Source of the DNA: Chrysomallon squamiferum
Lineage: Eukaryota; Mollusca; Gastropoda; Neomphalida; Peltospiridae
Direction: 5' to 3'
Assembly: GCA_012295275.1 (NCBI GenBank)
Contig: CM022666.1
Location: 2,690,616-2,754,615, forward strand
DNA: 64,000 nt
Under the pieces are notes generated by a model. That model was not told where the DNA came from. It searched no databases and saw only the letters and a list, made by a program, of their open reading frames with translations. Below are positions 45,901 through 60,896 of this stretch, piece after piece; positions within the stretch are counted from its first letter, which is position 1, and each line of letters opens with the position of its first letter. Both the position numbers and the translations under genes were made by a program.

Positions 45901-47905
45901 TGTAAACAATTTTTTATATGTGATTTAGACCCAGTAATTCTTATCTTTATAGTATGTTTTGTCTTCAGTGAGAGATCATCTCTCTTTTTTTTATATAGTC
46001 CTTATATTTAGTTTTGTCATAAAGAACTAATTTTTATGCCATTGTTGTTACTGATATAACTGTATTGTTGTTACAGATTCTGATATGTTTGTTTATGTTT
46101 AATAAACTGTTGCTGTTGTTAAAACACAGATTTGTCAAATGTATCTGTTCTGTTTATTTCAGTTGTTTATGTGTTTGATGCACAAACTGGCAAAAGTATG
46201 GGTGATGGGAAACCAATTGTACACAAGGTAGATAACTCTTTTAACAGTTTACCTGTCCAGACAGAAGTTTATTAACTAATTATTTTATTTTTAATATTTA
46301 ATTGGAAATGCAGGAAATAACACTTGGGTTTTATTTATTTAGCAGATAGAACATTATATTTTTTTTCAATATTTTCAGATCATTTCATTTAATTAAATTT
46401 GTCATTACTTTTTATCATACTTTATTATTAATTTTTTTTATTAATTTCTAGCTGTTTTAATATTATATTTCTCTAATTTATTCTATTAATATTAGCATTA
46501 AATATATTAATAATCTAGCTGTTACACATATCTAATTTATTCTAGTAAGATTAGCATTAACTGTATTAATTTCTAGCTGTTTTAATATTTTATACATCAA
46601 ATTTATTTTATTAATTTAAGCATCAAATATATTCATTTCTTTCTGTTTTAATATTATATGTGTAATTAATTCTAGTAATATTAGCATTAACTGTATTAAT
46701 TTCTAGCTGTTTTAATATTATATACATCAAATTTATTTGATTAATTTAGGCATCAAATATATTCATTTCTTTCTGTTTTAATATATATGTATTTATTCTA
46801 GTAATATTATTACTTTATACAGCTGTTTTCACATTTTATTTTATTTTTAATTTAAGCATCAAATATATTCATTTCTTTCTGTTTCAATATTATATATGTG
46901 TAATTTATTCTAGTAATATTAAATATTTCTGATTTTAGCTTGGAAGTGATGGAAGTAGCTCTGGACCAGTTTGGACCTGCGACTGAGAGACGAATTGCGA
47001 TAGTTGACAAAAACCACGATCTCCATCTGACATCTGTACGCATTTTTGGAACAGAAAGGAAAACAGTTAAATTAGGTTGGATTTGTTGTTATTGTTTTTT
47101 TATTTGTTTTTTCATTAGATTTGTATAGTTAAAGCTGGCCTATATTTTTTCCAGTTATCTCGAAATGTAAAATTTTTTTTGTGTGATTTTTTAGCATACA
47201 AAATATATTAATGAAAATAAAATAAAAGATGAACACAATATTTTATAATTTATATTTTAACTAAAAGAACAAATTTTAATTTTTATTTTTATTTTTAATA
47301 TTCTGATTTATATTTTACTATTTTTCTGTATTTTTTATATTTTGCTTTCCATTTCATTATTTTTAATATTCTGCCTTATATTTAATTCTGTTTTTAATAT
47401 TCTACTTTATATATCATTCTGCTTTATATTTTTGATATTCTGCTTTTTACATTATTTTTATTATTCTGATTTTTTTTCTATTTTTAATATTCTAATTTTA
47501 TCTCACTATTTTTAATATTCTGATTTTATCACACTATTTTCAATATTCTGATTTTTATCTCACTATTTTTAATATTCTGATTTTTATCTCACTATTTTTA
47601 ATATTCTGATTTTTATCTCACTATTTTTAATCTGATTTTTTCTCACTATTTTTTAATATGATTTTATCTCACTATTTTTAATATTCTGATTTTTATCTCA
47701 CTATTTTTAATAATCTGATTTTTATCTCACTATTCTGTGTTTTTCAAGGGACAATGATTCAGTCAGTTGTATGGAACGACTCTACAAACATGTTGGCTGC
47801 CATTACAGACGGAAAACTTCTTGTGTGGTTCTATCCTAATTCAGCGTGGGTAGACAGAGATCTCCTTCATAAAACCCTTATTGAGAAAGATACAAGGTGA
47901 AAAAC

Positions 47906-47936
<31 letters not shown>

Positions 47937-48555
47937 ATTTATATATTAGTTTATCTGAATAGTTTAAAATTAATAATAACAATAATTCTTGTTATGGAAT
48001 TATAGTAAAGATAATAATTTAAGTGATATAATAATATAGCAGTATAAGGATGTAGTGTAGAGTAATGTAATATTATGTTATGTTACATGTGTGGTTTGCT
48101 ATGCTATGCTATGCTATGCTATATTTTACATAATATATGCAACATAGAATACAATGGAATACAATAAGTAATGTAATATGCCATACTGTGGAATACAATA
48201 TGATATAATGATATATAACATGTAATGTAATGTAATGTAATGTAATGTAATACGCCATGCAATATAGTATTTAAATTTAAAATAGATTACTATTATGTTA
48301 GTTTTTAAATTTTGTTAAAAACCTCATATTTAATTACAAAAATATTATATTAGAAGTAAATTTTAGGATTTTTTTCTAATTATTAAATGAATTATTTTAT
48401 TATAAAACCTTTGTACTGAAATTTTAAAATCAAAATAAATATATTATGTTCACTTTTTATTTTCCATACTGTTATTTCATTTTTGAAAATATTTATTACA
48501 CAAGTATATTTATTCATTATTTATTTATTTATTCTTTTGAAATTACTAAATTTAA

Positions 48556-48618
<63 letters not shown>

Positions 48619-48649
48619 TAATAATAATAATGATAATAATAATAATATC

Positions 48650-48684
<35 letters not shown>

Positions 48685-50652
48685 GAACAATAATAATGAT
48701 AATAACAACAGTAATAATAAATTTATACTTTAGTGAGTTTGGTAAAAACCCACAACTTCAAGACTTCATTGGAAATCACCTGATTCTGCGTCGATGCGAG
48801 GGGTCAAGGATCAGCACAATGATATCTCCGTATCCCAGCATCCTTCACGGCTACGTTAATGGTGGCAGGTGGCCTGATGCTCTCAGACTGTGTCGATTTG
48901 TCAAGGTAATTCACAGTTAGTCTTACAAATAAATTTATATTTTTAATAATTATTTTTTTCTAGTTTAAATTTAAAATCGAAACAGTATATAAAAAAAAAA
49001 AATGAATATTACAGATTTATAGAGAGACAGACTTAGAGTCAGATAGATATAGATAGGTTGATGTTTATGAGGTTGATAGATAGATAGATAGATAGATAGA
49101 TACAGATAGGTTGATGTTTATGAGGTTGATAGATAGATAGATGGATACAGATAGGTTATGTATAGAGGTTGATAGATAGATAGATGGATAGATAGATACA
49201 GATAGGTTGATGTATAGAATAGATAGAAGACTGATAGATGGATAGATACTTTTTTAGATTGGATAGACACAGTAAAATAGATGGATGGATATAAAACATT
49301 AAAGTTATACTTTAATTTCTTTTTCTTTCTTTTTTTGTATTTTATTTTATCTTAATTTTTTTTCTAGGAAGACACCTTATGGGCTTGCTTGGCTGCCATG
49401 GCAACATATGCAAAAGAGCTGACAACAGCTGAAGTGGCTTATGCAGCAATTAAAGAGGTTAGTTTCAAAATCTTAAATACAGACTTAATGACATGCTTTG
49501 TTAATTTTGTCATCATAAACTTGTTTTATTGTGAAAAATTCAGTATTTCTGAAATGGTGTTCTGCCAATGAAATCCACTATATTTTTTCATCAGCAAAAA
49601 GATATCTTTCATTTGAATTTACCAGTAAACAGGAGAACTGTTGATTTTCATCACAGGGGCTAATGCAGGCCTAACTGCCAAAGGCTAAAAAGCTTTTTTA
49701 AGCAATTGGTTTTACAACTGGAACTTCTAACTAGTAACAGTAGATTATAGTCATTGTTTTAAGTTGTAAACAAAGAAAAAAAAAATGGTCTTTTTATTTA
49801 TTTATTTATTTCATATTTTTAAATTAAATTATTTATTTATTTTTTGTTGTTCTTCTTGTTGTTTTGTACTCTATGCAAAAATTAAAATGTTAACATGCAG
49901 AATCTGTTAGGACTGCTGTTAAATTAAAGTTCTTAATAAAGCTAAGTGATGTTCTTTCAATTTTTTTTTTTTTTATAACTGATGATAGAACATTTATTGT
50001 GTTTCATGATATTGTATTTATAACTTTTAGCAAAGGATTCATATTTATAAATTAAAATAGAATTTTATCACGAATTATTCACAATTCATCACTTGATCTC
50101 TACTGACATTTTATTAATATTTTCTTAATTATTATTATTATTTTTTATTTATTTTTTGTTTTTTTAAATTACTTTTTTTTTCTTTTTTGAAGAAAACCAG
50201 ATATCTATTATTTTAATAGTGCTTAAGTTTGAAGACTCATTCTTTGTAGGTTTTTATAATGGAAGCCATTTTTTAATATGATACTGAATTATTTAGGGAA
50301 AATTTTATGAAGAGAGAGAAAGAAAAAAAAAAAAACAGATAATAATATATACATACAAAAACAAAATAGAAACACTGTCAATATAGAAAATATTCCTATA
50401 AATTATATATTTTAAATTATTGTGTGCTTAAACAAATTGCTTCATACTAATAGTTGGCTAAGCAAATAAGTGTCTTTCTAAGTATGTGGTTAACATTTTT
50501 ATAAACCACATTTCATCTTCCCTAAATTGAGACAAGAAAATCCATAGTGCCCAACTTGATAATCCATTAAAAGCTGACAGAAGTGGATTGTTTCTTACTA
50601 GTCTGCTAATTATTATTTCACCACTTCTAATATTACTTGGAAAGAAGTTATT

Positions 50653-50697
<45 letters not shown>

Positions 50698-53260
50698 TTA
50701 TATTTTTTTAATTTTTTCTTAAAGAAAGAAAAAAATGTATTAAAATCCTTTGAATAAATGAAAATGTGTGTGTGTGTGTGTGTGTGTGTGTTTGTGTGTG
50801 TTTGTGGTGTGAGTGCATACACATGTATTTTTGGGGGTATCCGTATATGTGGTTTTTGACTGTATGTATACAAGATGTGTTTTTGCTGTTTATAATAAAC
50901 TACAAGAATGAATGTTATTCATAATAAACAATATCAGGGTGTACTTTTTTTTTTAAATATATTATTTTACTGTTCTTAATAAAGTGTGGTAATATCTACA
51001 GTGTTCATAGTAAAATACATCAGTGTATATAATGTTCATAATATAATGTAGCAATGTGTATAGTGTCCATGATATACTGATGTAATAAATATACAATTCA
51101 TAATATAATGTAGCGATGTGCATAGTGTTCATGATATACTGATGTAATGTGTATACTGTTCATAATATAATATAGCGATGTGTATACTGTTCATAATATA
51201 ATGATGTAATGTGTATACTGTTCATGATATTCTGATGTAATGCATATACTGTTCATAATATACTGATGTAATGTGTATACTGTTCATAATATACTGATGT
51301 AATGTGTATACTGTTCACAGAAACATGTAGTAACATGTTCACTGCTTATAATAAACTTGTTACACTGCATACAGTATTCAAAATGAAGTGTGCACAGTTC
51401 ATAACAAATTACAGCTGTGCATCGAGTTCATACTATAGAGTATGTACTATGAATTGACAGATGGAGCAAAAAGTGCAATCCTTTAAAAACTCATACTTCC
51501 ATCATGAGTTTGACTGCTGTAGGTATACATACATGTTACCCATTAGTGAGAAAGAAACTCCTCTGAATAATTAGGATGCTTCCACTTACAGTTATCTTCA
51601 ACATCAAAGAAATGTTTTAGTGGGTGAGTTATTCGTACAGTTCAGATCTGTACTCTGTGATGCTTACATAGTCTACCTTGACCAGGTGGGACGACAAGAA
51701 GCTTTCCTTGTGTTAACATCCAGGTGCTTTGTGTACGGTTCTGTTAACGAGATCATTAACATGGAAGACCCGATTATTTACCAGCTGTCAGCATGCCTTG
51801 GGAAAGACTGAGATAGTTTTGTGTTTAGTTACGGCTTAAGTGTGTTTGTAGGTTGAAGTAGCTGACATTGGTGTTGTCGTTTCATTGTGGGTTTTTGGGG
51901 GTTTTTGTTGTTTGTGGTTGCATTTATGTGGTTGTGGTTGTGGTTAATGATTTTTGGTTGAATGTGATCGTGTGTGTTGGTGAAGTTGTTGATGTATGTG
52001 TGTGCATGTATATGTGTCTATGTGGGTCATTGTTTTTCTTATTTTTTTGTTAAATTTTTCTACCTGTTTATTTTTGGATTAGTAATTAATTAATTAATTA
52101 ATTAATTAATTTATTTATTTATTATGATTATTATTATTACTATTCTTCTTTTTCTTCTTAATAGTAGTAGTAATATTGTTATTATTGTTAATATTGTCGT
52201 TGTTGTTGTAATTTTGTTTTTTTGAGTGAAAATTATCTGTGTATGTATCGGCATCTAAATGAGTGAGAGAAAGAGAGAGAGAGAGAGAGAGAGACTGTAT
52301 TTAAGTAAGGGAATGATTTTTCTTACTTTTTTTTTTTTTTTTGCATGTTTATCAGAAGGTTTGTTTTTCTTTGTTAATTATTTTGTGCTCTTGTTAACAT
52401 GTTCATGCATTCTTTTGTTAAAGTTCATTTATCTTCTTCAGGAATTGTTTCCAAATTTAAAATATTTAAAAACAAACACGAAGTGATTGGAATGCTTCCA
52501 CTTAAATTAATTTTTTTTTTTTTTTTTTTTTTTTAGACAGAGTTTACTTAAGTACTTTATATTTTTTAATTTACATACTTTCAGAAGGAATGTGGCTTCA
52601 TTTATAGCACTTATGTAGCCTATGAATCTTAAACATTTTTGAACATTTATTCCAAATGATTTCTAAAAATATACAATTTTTCATTCTTCTCTATCCTTAT
52701 TCATTGCAGATTTGAATAAATGCATAGTTAAATCATTAACAGGCATCATCCATTTACCTTTCACCAGTGCATTAACAAATATTCACTCTGTATCTGATTT
52801 CAAGAATGATCTTTGCATCCTTAATTATCCATTATTTGCCAGTATATCTGCATTCACAAAGTCTAAATGAATAGTTTTTGGGATGTGGTTGTTTTTAAAA
52901 TCATTAAAGTAAAATAAATAGACATGTCTGAGAGTAATGATCCTGTTATATACACGAAACTCATGGTATCCATTTGACTCTGACATTAAAGCTTATTTAA
53001 AATTTCCATCAGACATTGTGTTTGAAGAGAAACATTTATCTTCTTTCAACTAATGTGGTGAGCCAGGCTGTAATGGAGAGAGACATGAGCTTGTAGCAGG
53101 AAATGAAACAGTTTTGTGTTACTTAATAGTTCTCCAATGTATTTGCTTTTAATGACATCACTGTATGTAATAAGTTGATTTGGAACACCTGGGTAGTTTC
53201 TGAGTTTATTTACTTTAATGTGTTGAGGTCTCAGAGATGGTAAATCAAATACAAATAGAA

Positions 53261-53292
<32 letters not shown>

Positions 53293-56200
53293 GTAGTATT
53301 TATTTTGCAGTTATGTGATTTTGTAACTCATTTATATATATACATTTAATCAGTGTTTATAGTTAAGATTTTGATTTTGTTCTTTTATTTGTCTTTATTT
53401 TTAATTCATAATTAAGGTGTTTTTTTTTTTTTTAAATTTTTAAAATTTTTATTTTTAATGATTTAGGCATGTTTATCTTTTCTACTGGTTTTTATTATCT
53501 TTTTTCTTCTTTTTTTTTTCTCCTCTTTGTAATGTAATTAGTTTCTTCATTTAGTTACTTCTCTCTTGATGTAGCATCTTAAGGTAAAATGTGATTATCT
53601 TAGGAAGAGATAGATTTGAAGAAAAAATAAATCTAATTATTCTAGAAAAAAAAAGTTTGCTTACCCAGTTTTCTTAGTAGATGTCGTTAAATTGTGACGT
53701 TAGGGGTTTCTAAATATATTTCTTTTTCTTTATTTATTTTATTCTTTCATTTTTCTTTGATTCATTTTCTTAATTCTTTTCTTTGTTCCATATTTTCTTT
53801 CATACGCTTTCTTATTTTGTTTATTCTTTATTTTTCTTTGTTTAAAACATTTCTTTCTTCTTCTTCTTTTTTTTAAATGTAAATTAATTCAAAAATAATT
53901 CTAACCATATCAAGCAACAAGTTTTTTGCTTTCATTTTTCTTTGTTTTATTTTGTTTATTTATTATTATTATTTTTGTAAACGCTTTATCTAACTTCGTA
54001 AGCATAATTAGTAATAGCAAGCAAAAGCAAAATACCTTTGCATAAATAAAAACCAGTGAATCAAATCAATTATTTAATTAACTAAAGAAGTTCTATAACA
54101 CTAAAATGATTAATTTAAATTATAGGTTCAGATATTTTAGGATTCGAATAAAACCCAAATATAAAATCAAATTATTGTTAACAGATTGATTTGGTAACAG
54201 TTCACCAAAATGTTGACAATCAAAGGAAATCTGGTATTTGTTTGTAACTGTTGAAAATACATTAGTAATATTAAGTTCAGTATATAACTATTTTTTTTTT
54301 TTTAGACACATCTACAATTGTTTTCTATGTTTTTATCATTTAAACAAAAGTACTTTTGCCGTTTAGGTTACAATAATCATCTATTTATTTTCTATCTCTC
54401 TGCTTCTCTTCCAAGCTATTTATTTTATCTTTTACCATAAATAATTGCACCTCTATTTATTTTAGCTTTTGTCTAAGAAAACATTTACCTTTCCGAAGAT
54501 TTACAAGTCCAATGTTTAATGTTTTTCTTAACAAAAATGTCTGTTGTCATTAATACTTTGGAAAAAAAAAAAAAAAAAAAAAAAATCTTTTGTCAGGAGA
54601 AAGACTAAAATAAATAAACATACACACACACTCTCTCTCTCTCTCTCGGTAACTGATTATCTTCAGTGTGCGAACATTCGCGTACACTTGTCAGGATTAG
54701 TGAAGAAAAGTGTCTGATAACCCAGTCATACTCTGCTTTCTTCAAGGACAGGCTCAATCTTTTTCTTTTTATCTGGAATTTGCTGATAATAAAACTTGTT
54801 TTAGAACACTATTCAGGGTAGAGCCAAGGCTTCATAAAAAAGAAGAAAAAAGGGGGGGGTGTTATATGGGACATAATTTTCAAGATTAAATGATTCTTCA
54901 TTACATGGAAATTAAAAAATAAATTAAAAATTAAAAATATTGACCAAATAACATTCCTGTTAATGAAGCAAGGACTGCAGAAATGGCTTTACTGTGTGGA
55001 AGTCACCAAGTCGCAGAAGTTATTCTTTTATAGGCTTTTATGCAGATTAACCTTGTGGAATGTCCCTTGAAGTTGCAGATATCTTTTCATCAGAATTTTT
55101 TTGTCAAAAATAAAAATGGCTTTCTGCTTAAAATTAAAGGGCAAGGTACTGTGGATGTGAGTGCACCCTCTTCATCTTCGTATTATCTCAGAATTTTCTT
55201 TTTAATGAGAATTTTCAGAACGAATAAAATGATTTTTTTTTTACTTTTACTGCTAGATCTTCCCTTGATCTGGAAACTTTCTTTTTATCAGAATTCCACT
55301 GATAATAAAATGGTTTTTTTGCTTATTTTCGGGATACCTAAGAATTTTCTATCTTTCAAAAAATCAGCAGAGATCTAGGCTATAGCTGTGCATCTTGTTT
55401 GTCATTATTTGCTATATTCTTTTTTCTTTTTTTTTTTTTTTTTTTTTTTTTTCACTCTTAGGGTTGGCAGGCCTGCTTTGATGTTTCAGCCTGATACAGT
55501 TCACTTTGGAGTATTTGTTTTTTAAAAATCTCAGCAGTTGCTGCTATATGTTGTCACTTGCCAGAAATAACTTGACGTCTGTTTTATCATTTACTAATGG
55601 CAGCACTAATATAGAACCAATCAGTTTCATCTTGGCTATTGTTTCTCAAGCTGTTTTGCTAACATTTTATCCATAAACTTCTTTTATCTCAAAAACACAC
55701 TTGTTTTTTCTTCTTCTCCTTCTTCTTCTTCTTCTTCTTCTTCTTCTTCTTTTTTTTTTTTTTTGTTCAAGATATTTTGTCTGTCTATATCATTTCGGAG
55801 TTTTAGAAATTTCTAAACATACAAGAAGATTCTTGCACTAACATATTATTGAGGTCATGACTACAAATGACTAGGCTTTGCACAGCCCACTTTCACTGGT
55901 AATGTTGTTACAAGACGTATCTGTGGAATGCGGTGCTCAGGAATTCAAGGAGGAATTCCAGCTGTATCAGTGACAAATCAGTGTTGCACTGGAATAGGAA
56001 ATTCCATGTATTATTTAACAGGGTGCTTGTTGAGTTAAACACAGACCAGAACTGATGTTGAGTGAGGTCATCTAAGCAGAGTTAGAGAATTCTGTGTTAA
56101 ATAAATACTGTTGTTTCTAATATTAATTTGTTATATAAAATAAATAAATAAATAAATAAAACACAGACATGAACATATATCAATAAAAATCTTCTAAAAA

Positions 56201-56471
56201 TTACAAAGTTAATATTGAAATTGAAAAAGATATGAGAAGAAAACAATTAATCAGTTCTTTGTTATTTCAGATTACAGTTGAAATGGATTAAGCAAATTAT
56301 TCTTTATGTATGAGTTGTATTATAAAATTGTGCAGATATATAATCATATATAAATTAATGTATTAAGAAAAAACATTACCTCAATTATCCAAGCCTCCTC
56401 CCCCCAAAAAACAAAGAAATAAAATCAGAGTTTTTAGAAAATAATAAATATTTGCTCTTGTATGAAGTATA

Positions 56472-56521
<50 letters not shown>

Positions 56522-59201
56522 ATGGGGATACATGTGAATATATACCTATCACACCTTTGATGGAAAGTAGTTCTTAATCAAAACCTTGCATAAACACATA
56601 ACAAAATGTAGATTTCAGATTTCACATATTTATTTTTCATATCTTACAAAATATTGATAAAATTAGCTACATGTTATTATCCAACACAAAATGTATTTCA
56701 GATTCCAGATATCTCACTCATATATCATCTTCTTTTTTTTTTCTATCTGTCAAAATATTGAGATTAACCACGTGAAATTATTCTGATAAAATTTGTTTTC
56801 AAATCTCCTATATTTGTCTATCACACACATATATATTTTTTCATAAATATATTTTAAAATGTACGATAGGCATATGTATTTTAATTTTTAATTTTTTTTA
56901 ATTTTTTTTTTTTTAATCTGGGAAAATATTGATAATTAACCCAACGTCAAAACTAACAACAATAATTTTATTTTCAGGCTGACAAGGTACAGTTCATTAT
57001 CAACATAAAGGACATTCCTATTAAAGAAGCAAGGAATGCTGAAATGGCTTTATTGTGTGGAAATCACCAAGATGCAGAAGCTATTCTTTTACAGGCTGGA
57101 CTTGTGTTTCGAGCCATTGCCCTCAACATTCAGCTGTACAATTTTGACAGGTTAGTTTCTGTGACATTTATAACATTTATTTACATCTGTTAAATTTGTG
57201 AGTTAATCTGTTCTTAATTTAATGAGACCTAGATGCATTTTAGTGTTAATTAGCATGTACAAGCTCTTGTAAATACATTTTGTCCTGGATGTGAAAGGAC
57301 ACCATATTCTTTGATACACCAGACTTGATGATACAAAAGTACACACCATATTCTTTGACACACAAGTCTTAATGACATGAAAACACACACTATATACACC
57401 ACTTTGAGTACTTTCTGGAACAGGAAAAAAACCCTCTAATTTAGTCATAGGATTAATAAGCAACTCTGAATTTCAAACATTGTTGTAAAATCTGTTCATT
57501 GTGACATTGTTTTTTAAAATCATTTTACTAGACAGGTATATTATAATGGTAATGTTTAATTTTTGTAATTTTTCTTGTCATTGTCACAGAGCTCTGGAAC
57601 TTGCTGTCAAATTCAAGACTCACGTTGACACAGTGATTGCTCACAGACTTAAATATCTTCAGAGATTTGACAAGAAGGAAACGAACAAAAGATTCCTGCA
57701 GTACCAGGAAGGGGTAAGTGTACGTGTGTATGTGTGTGTTTTAATTTTTCAGGGGCTAAGTGTATGTTTGTATATATTTTTTAATATTTGTTTTATAATT
57801 TCTTGGAAGAGGTAAGTGTTTTTGAGAAGTGTATGTTTCTATATTAATTTTTTCCAAATTCAAAGAAGAAAAAATGTATGTATATTTGATAAAAAAAAAA
57901 ATATTCAGGTTTTGTTGTATGGAACTATTAGTTGTTTGTATATGATTACATTAGTGATTTTAAAATTTGAAATTAAAAAAATTTTTTTTTTTTTTTTTTT
58001 TAAATTATTGAAAATTTCATTTTGATTGTCAGGATTGTTTATTTTTTTTTTTTATTTTTTTTTTAATATGTAATGTCTTTTTTTTTTTTTTTAACTGACA
58101 TTAAAAAGACATTATTCTCCACTGAAAAAAAATCAACAACCAAAACTAAAAACCAGCCAGAAATGACAGGACAAAATGGAAGAGTTACTTTTATTTTAAC
58201 ATCATTCATTTATTTTTCATGCACATTTGTTACATTTCTGACATGAATGATGATAAACTGAATTTTACAAATCATTTCCTTTATCTTTTCGTTCTTATCA
58301 TTTAATTCAAACTTGTACTTTAGTTGCTTTTTTTTGTTGTTTTGGTTAGTTTTGGTTTTTTTTTTTTTTTTAAGCTGTCTTTCCAAAAGGTAGATTAATT
58401 TTCTACACTCAAACATTTTGCTTATTTATTTTCTAATTTTGTTGACAGCTTTCATTTATATTCTGATTGTTGTGAACGCTTGTTGATAAATGTTTTTAAG
58501 AAGATGACATTTTGAAGATAATGCATGTGATGGTTCTTTAGGATGTTACATATTTATTTATTTGCTCTTAACATTTCTTACATAATTTGTTTCTGCTTCC
58601 CTTAACTCCCCCCACCCAACCCAAAGAAAAATAAAAAAATTTCAGAATTGTTTTTAGTTCATATTTTCATGCCAGTTTTTAAAATCATTAATCTGATCGA
58701 AAATCAACCAAACAGAAAACAAAGATAAACCCCCCAAAAAAAAAAAAAAAAAAAAAAAAAAAATTAAAAAAAAAAATTAAAGAAAAAATGCCAGCAGAAA
58801 AAAATTGAAATAGGAAAACAAAATAAACAACAATTAACATAGTGTTAAGCAAATTATATATTTTTTGTTTTTTTTTTTTTGTTGTTGTTTTTTTACCCCA
58901 TGAAATCTAATTAGTAAAAATACAGATGTCAAAGTAGAAATTGAAAAAAAATTAAAGCACTGTTTAACCTATGTTAATTAAAATTGTTTACTTTCTCAAT
59001 ATTATCTTTTTATTATTTTTAAGGGAATGAAGTTTTTTCTTATTGTTTTCTCAAACTGAAAGTTTAAAAAAGAATCAAAAAATTAAGTCAAAGTGTGAAA
59101 AAAGAAATAGTACAAAGAGGATGGTAATTGATTACATTTTGTTTTCTTTTGCTTATTTTCTCAAACTGGTGCAGTCAAAAAGTTTTAAAATAATAATAAG
59201 A

Positions 59202-59274
<73 letters not shown>

Positions 59275-59859
59275 AATAAAGTGAGAGAGAGAGAGAAAAA
59301 GGATTTGACCAAAAGCAGATGGGTATAGGCCACATTCATTTTTAAAAATAAAATATATTTTTTTTTATTTTCTACAAACTGATGGTGTAGAAATTAATTT
59401 ATTATTATTATTATTTATTATTATTTTAAATAAGTAAAAACAGATAAAAAAGATTTAAAAAAAGAAGAAGCTAAAAAAGGGAATAGTGTCAGAAGAGAAC
59501 TCATGCAGAAGTAATTAGCCAGCTATCGGCTTTTTGATACATCTCACACGTATTGTAATGGCCAACTTGACTGCACGTTCCTTTTCACTGACAAACGTGA
59601 CTCTGTCAGTCATCAGTTTGTTTCTGTTGCATCGTTACATCACCAACAGCTGCTGCGTCTTCTGCAGCTGCACCTTCAACACCAGTCAGTGAAAGCAATG
59701 AGAATGAGATAAATTCCTTTGTGTTTGAAAAAGAAACAAACCAGCGAACCTTTGGCTGGTAATGTTATAGGTTAGGAAAGCAAAAAGAGAGGTGATTATT
59801 GTGAATTATGAAGAAGAGACAACAGATGAACAGCAATATATTAAAAAGAAGTGTTAGTG

Positions 59860-59917
<58 letters not shown>

Positions 59918-60860
59918 CATGTTATTTAAAACAAATGGACAATATATAAAAATTTAATAAGTTTTGGAAAACAATTTTTTATTGTTATTAAAGTGTCAGT
60001 CATAAGATTTTCTTTTATAATAATATTAAAGACAAAACTGAGTTATTCTTACTAGTTCACAGTAAAAGATATTTAGTATGGTTCCTTCCCAGAGGCAGAA
60101 AAAAAAAAACATTGACCTTTGATAAATATGTAAGTGTTCATTTTGCTGGTATGAAACAGAGTATTTTTGTCCAAAGATATTTCCTCCTGTTTTTTTTTTC
60201 TTGTTGTAAAATAAATATTTATTTACATTATTTTGTTATATAGTATTATCATTTAGTTATTTGTACCTGCTTTTAATTTTTATTTTTTTTTATTATTTAT
60301 TTTTTTATTATTATTTTGTTTTAGATTTTTTTTTTTTTTAAATTGAAAAACAAAAAAAATATGAAAAAAAATGGGTGAAGAAAGGTAGCACACTTAAACT
60401 AATTACTGTTGTAATTATAATTATTAGATGAGGTTGGAAATAACTCGTGAAAATTGAAAAAAGAAACAAGAACCAGTATCGTATTACAGTTAATGGTTTG
60501 TCTAAAAATATCTGACATTATGATGTACTTTCGTCTTTAAAACTCATTTTAACTTCTTTTTTTTTCTTTTTTTTTTCTTACACAAATAATGTAGCTCATG
60601 TATCATGTTTGTTTCTCTTTTCTGAAATATTTTGACTAAAATACGTTTAAAATTTTTACAGTAAATTACGTTTTAGCATTTATATTCATTATTTCTTATC
60701 TTTAAAATATATTGATTGCTCAATAAATGATCAAATTTTCTTTCTTTCTGTCTTTTTTTTTCTTTCATTCTTTTTTGTTTTTATTGTTATATTTTTTATT
60801 TCATTATTATTTTTGTTTTGAGGGGGGCTGGGGTAGTGTATTTCCCATTATACCGAGATA

Positions 60861-60896
<36 letters not shown>

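Larger units (their letters stand above)
49458..56977 (+). other. 7.5-kb IFT80 intron 15
   Basis: This is the largest intron in the gene. It holds two GT runs (50,656-50,694; 50,766-50,808), a 31-bp minisatellite (50,960-51,330), an unexplained open frame (51,620-51,811), a relic of exon 16 (54,945-55,036), a GC-richer island of unknown origin (55,850-56,110) and a GT run (56,473-56,520). Confidence 0.8.

Noticed and set aside
49397-49412. X-box-like GCTGCCATGGCAAC in IFT80 exon 15
   Set aside because: It is fully explained by the conserved coding sequence AAMAT; similar chance matches occur at 18,078 and 2,780.
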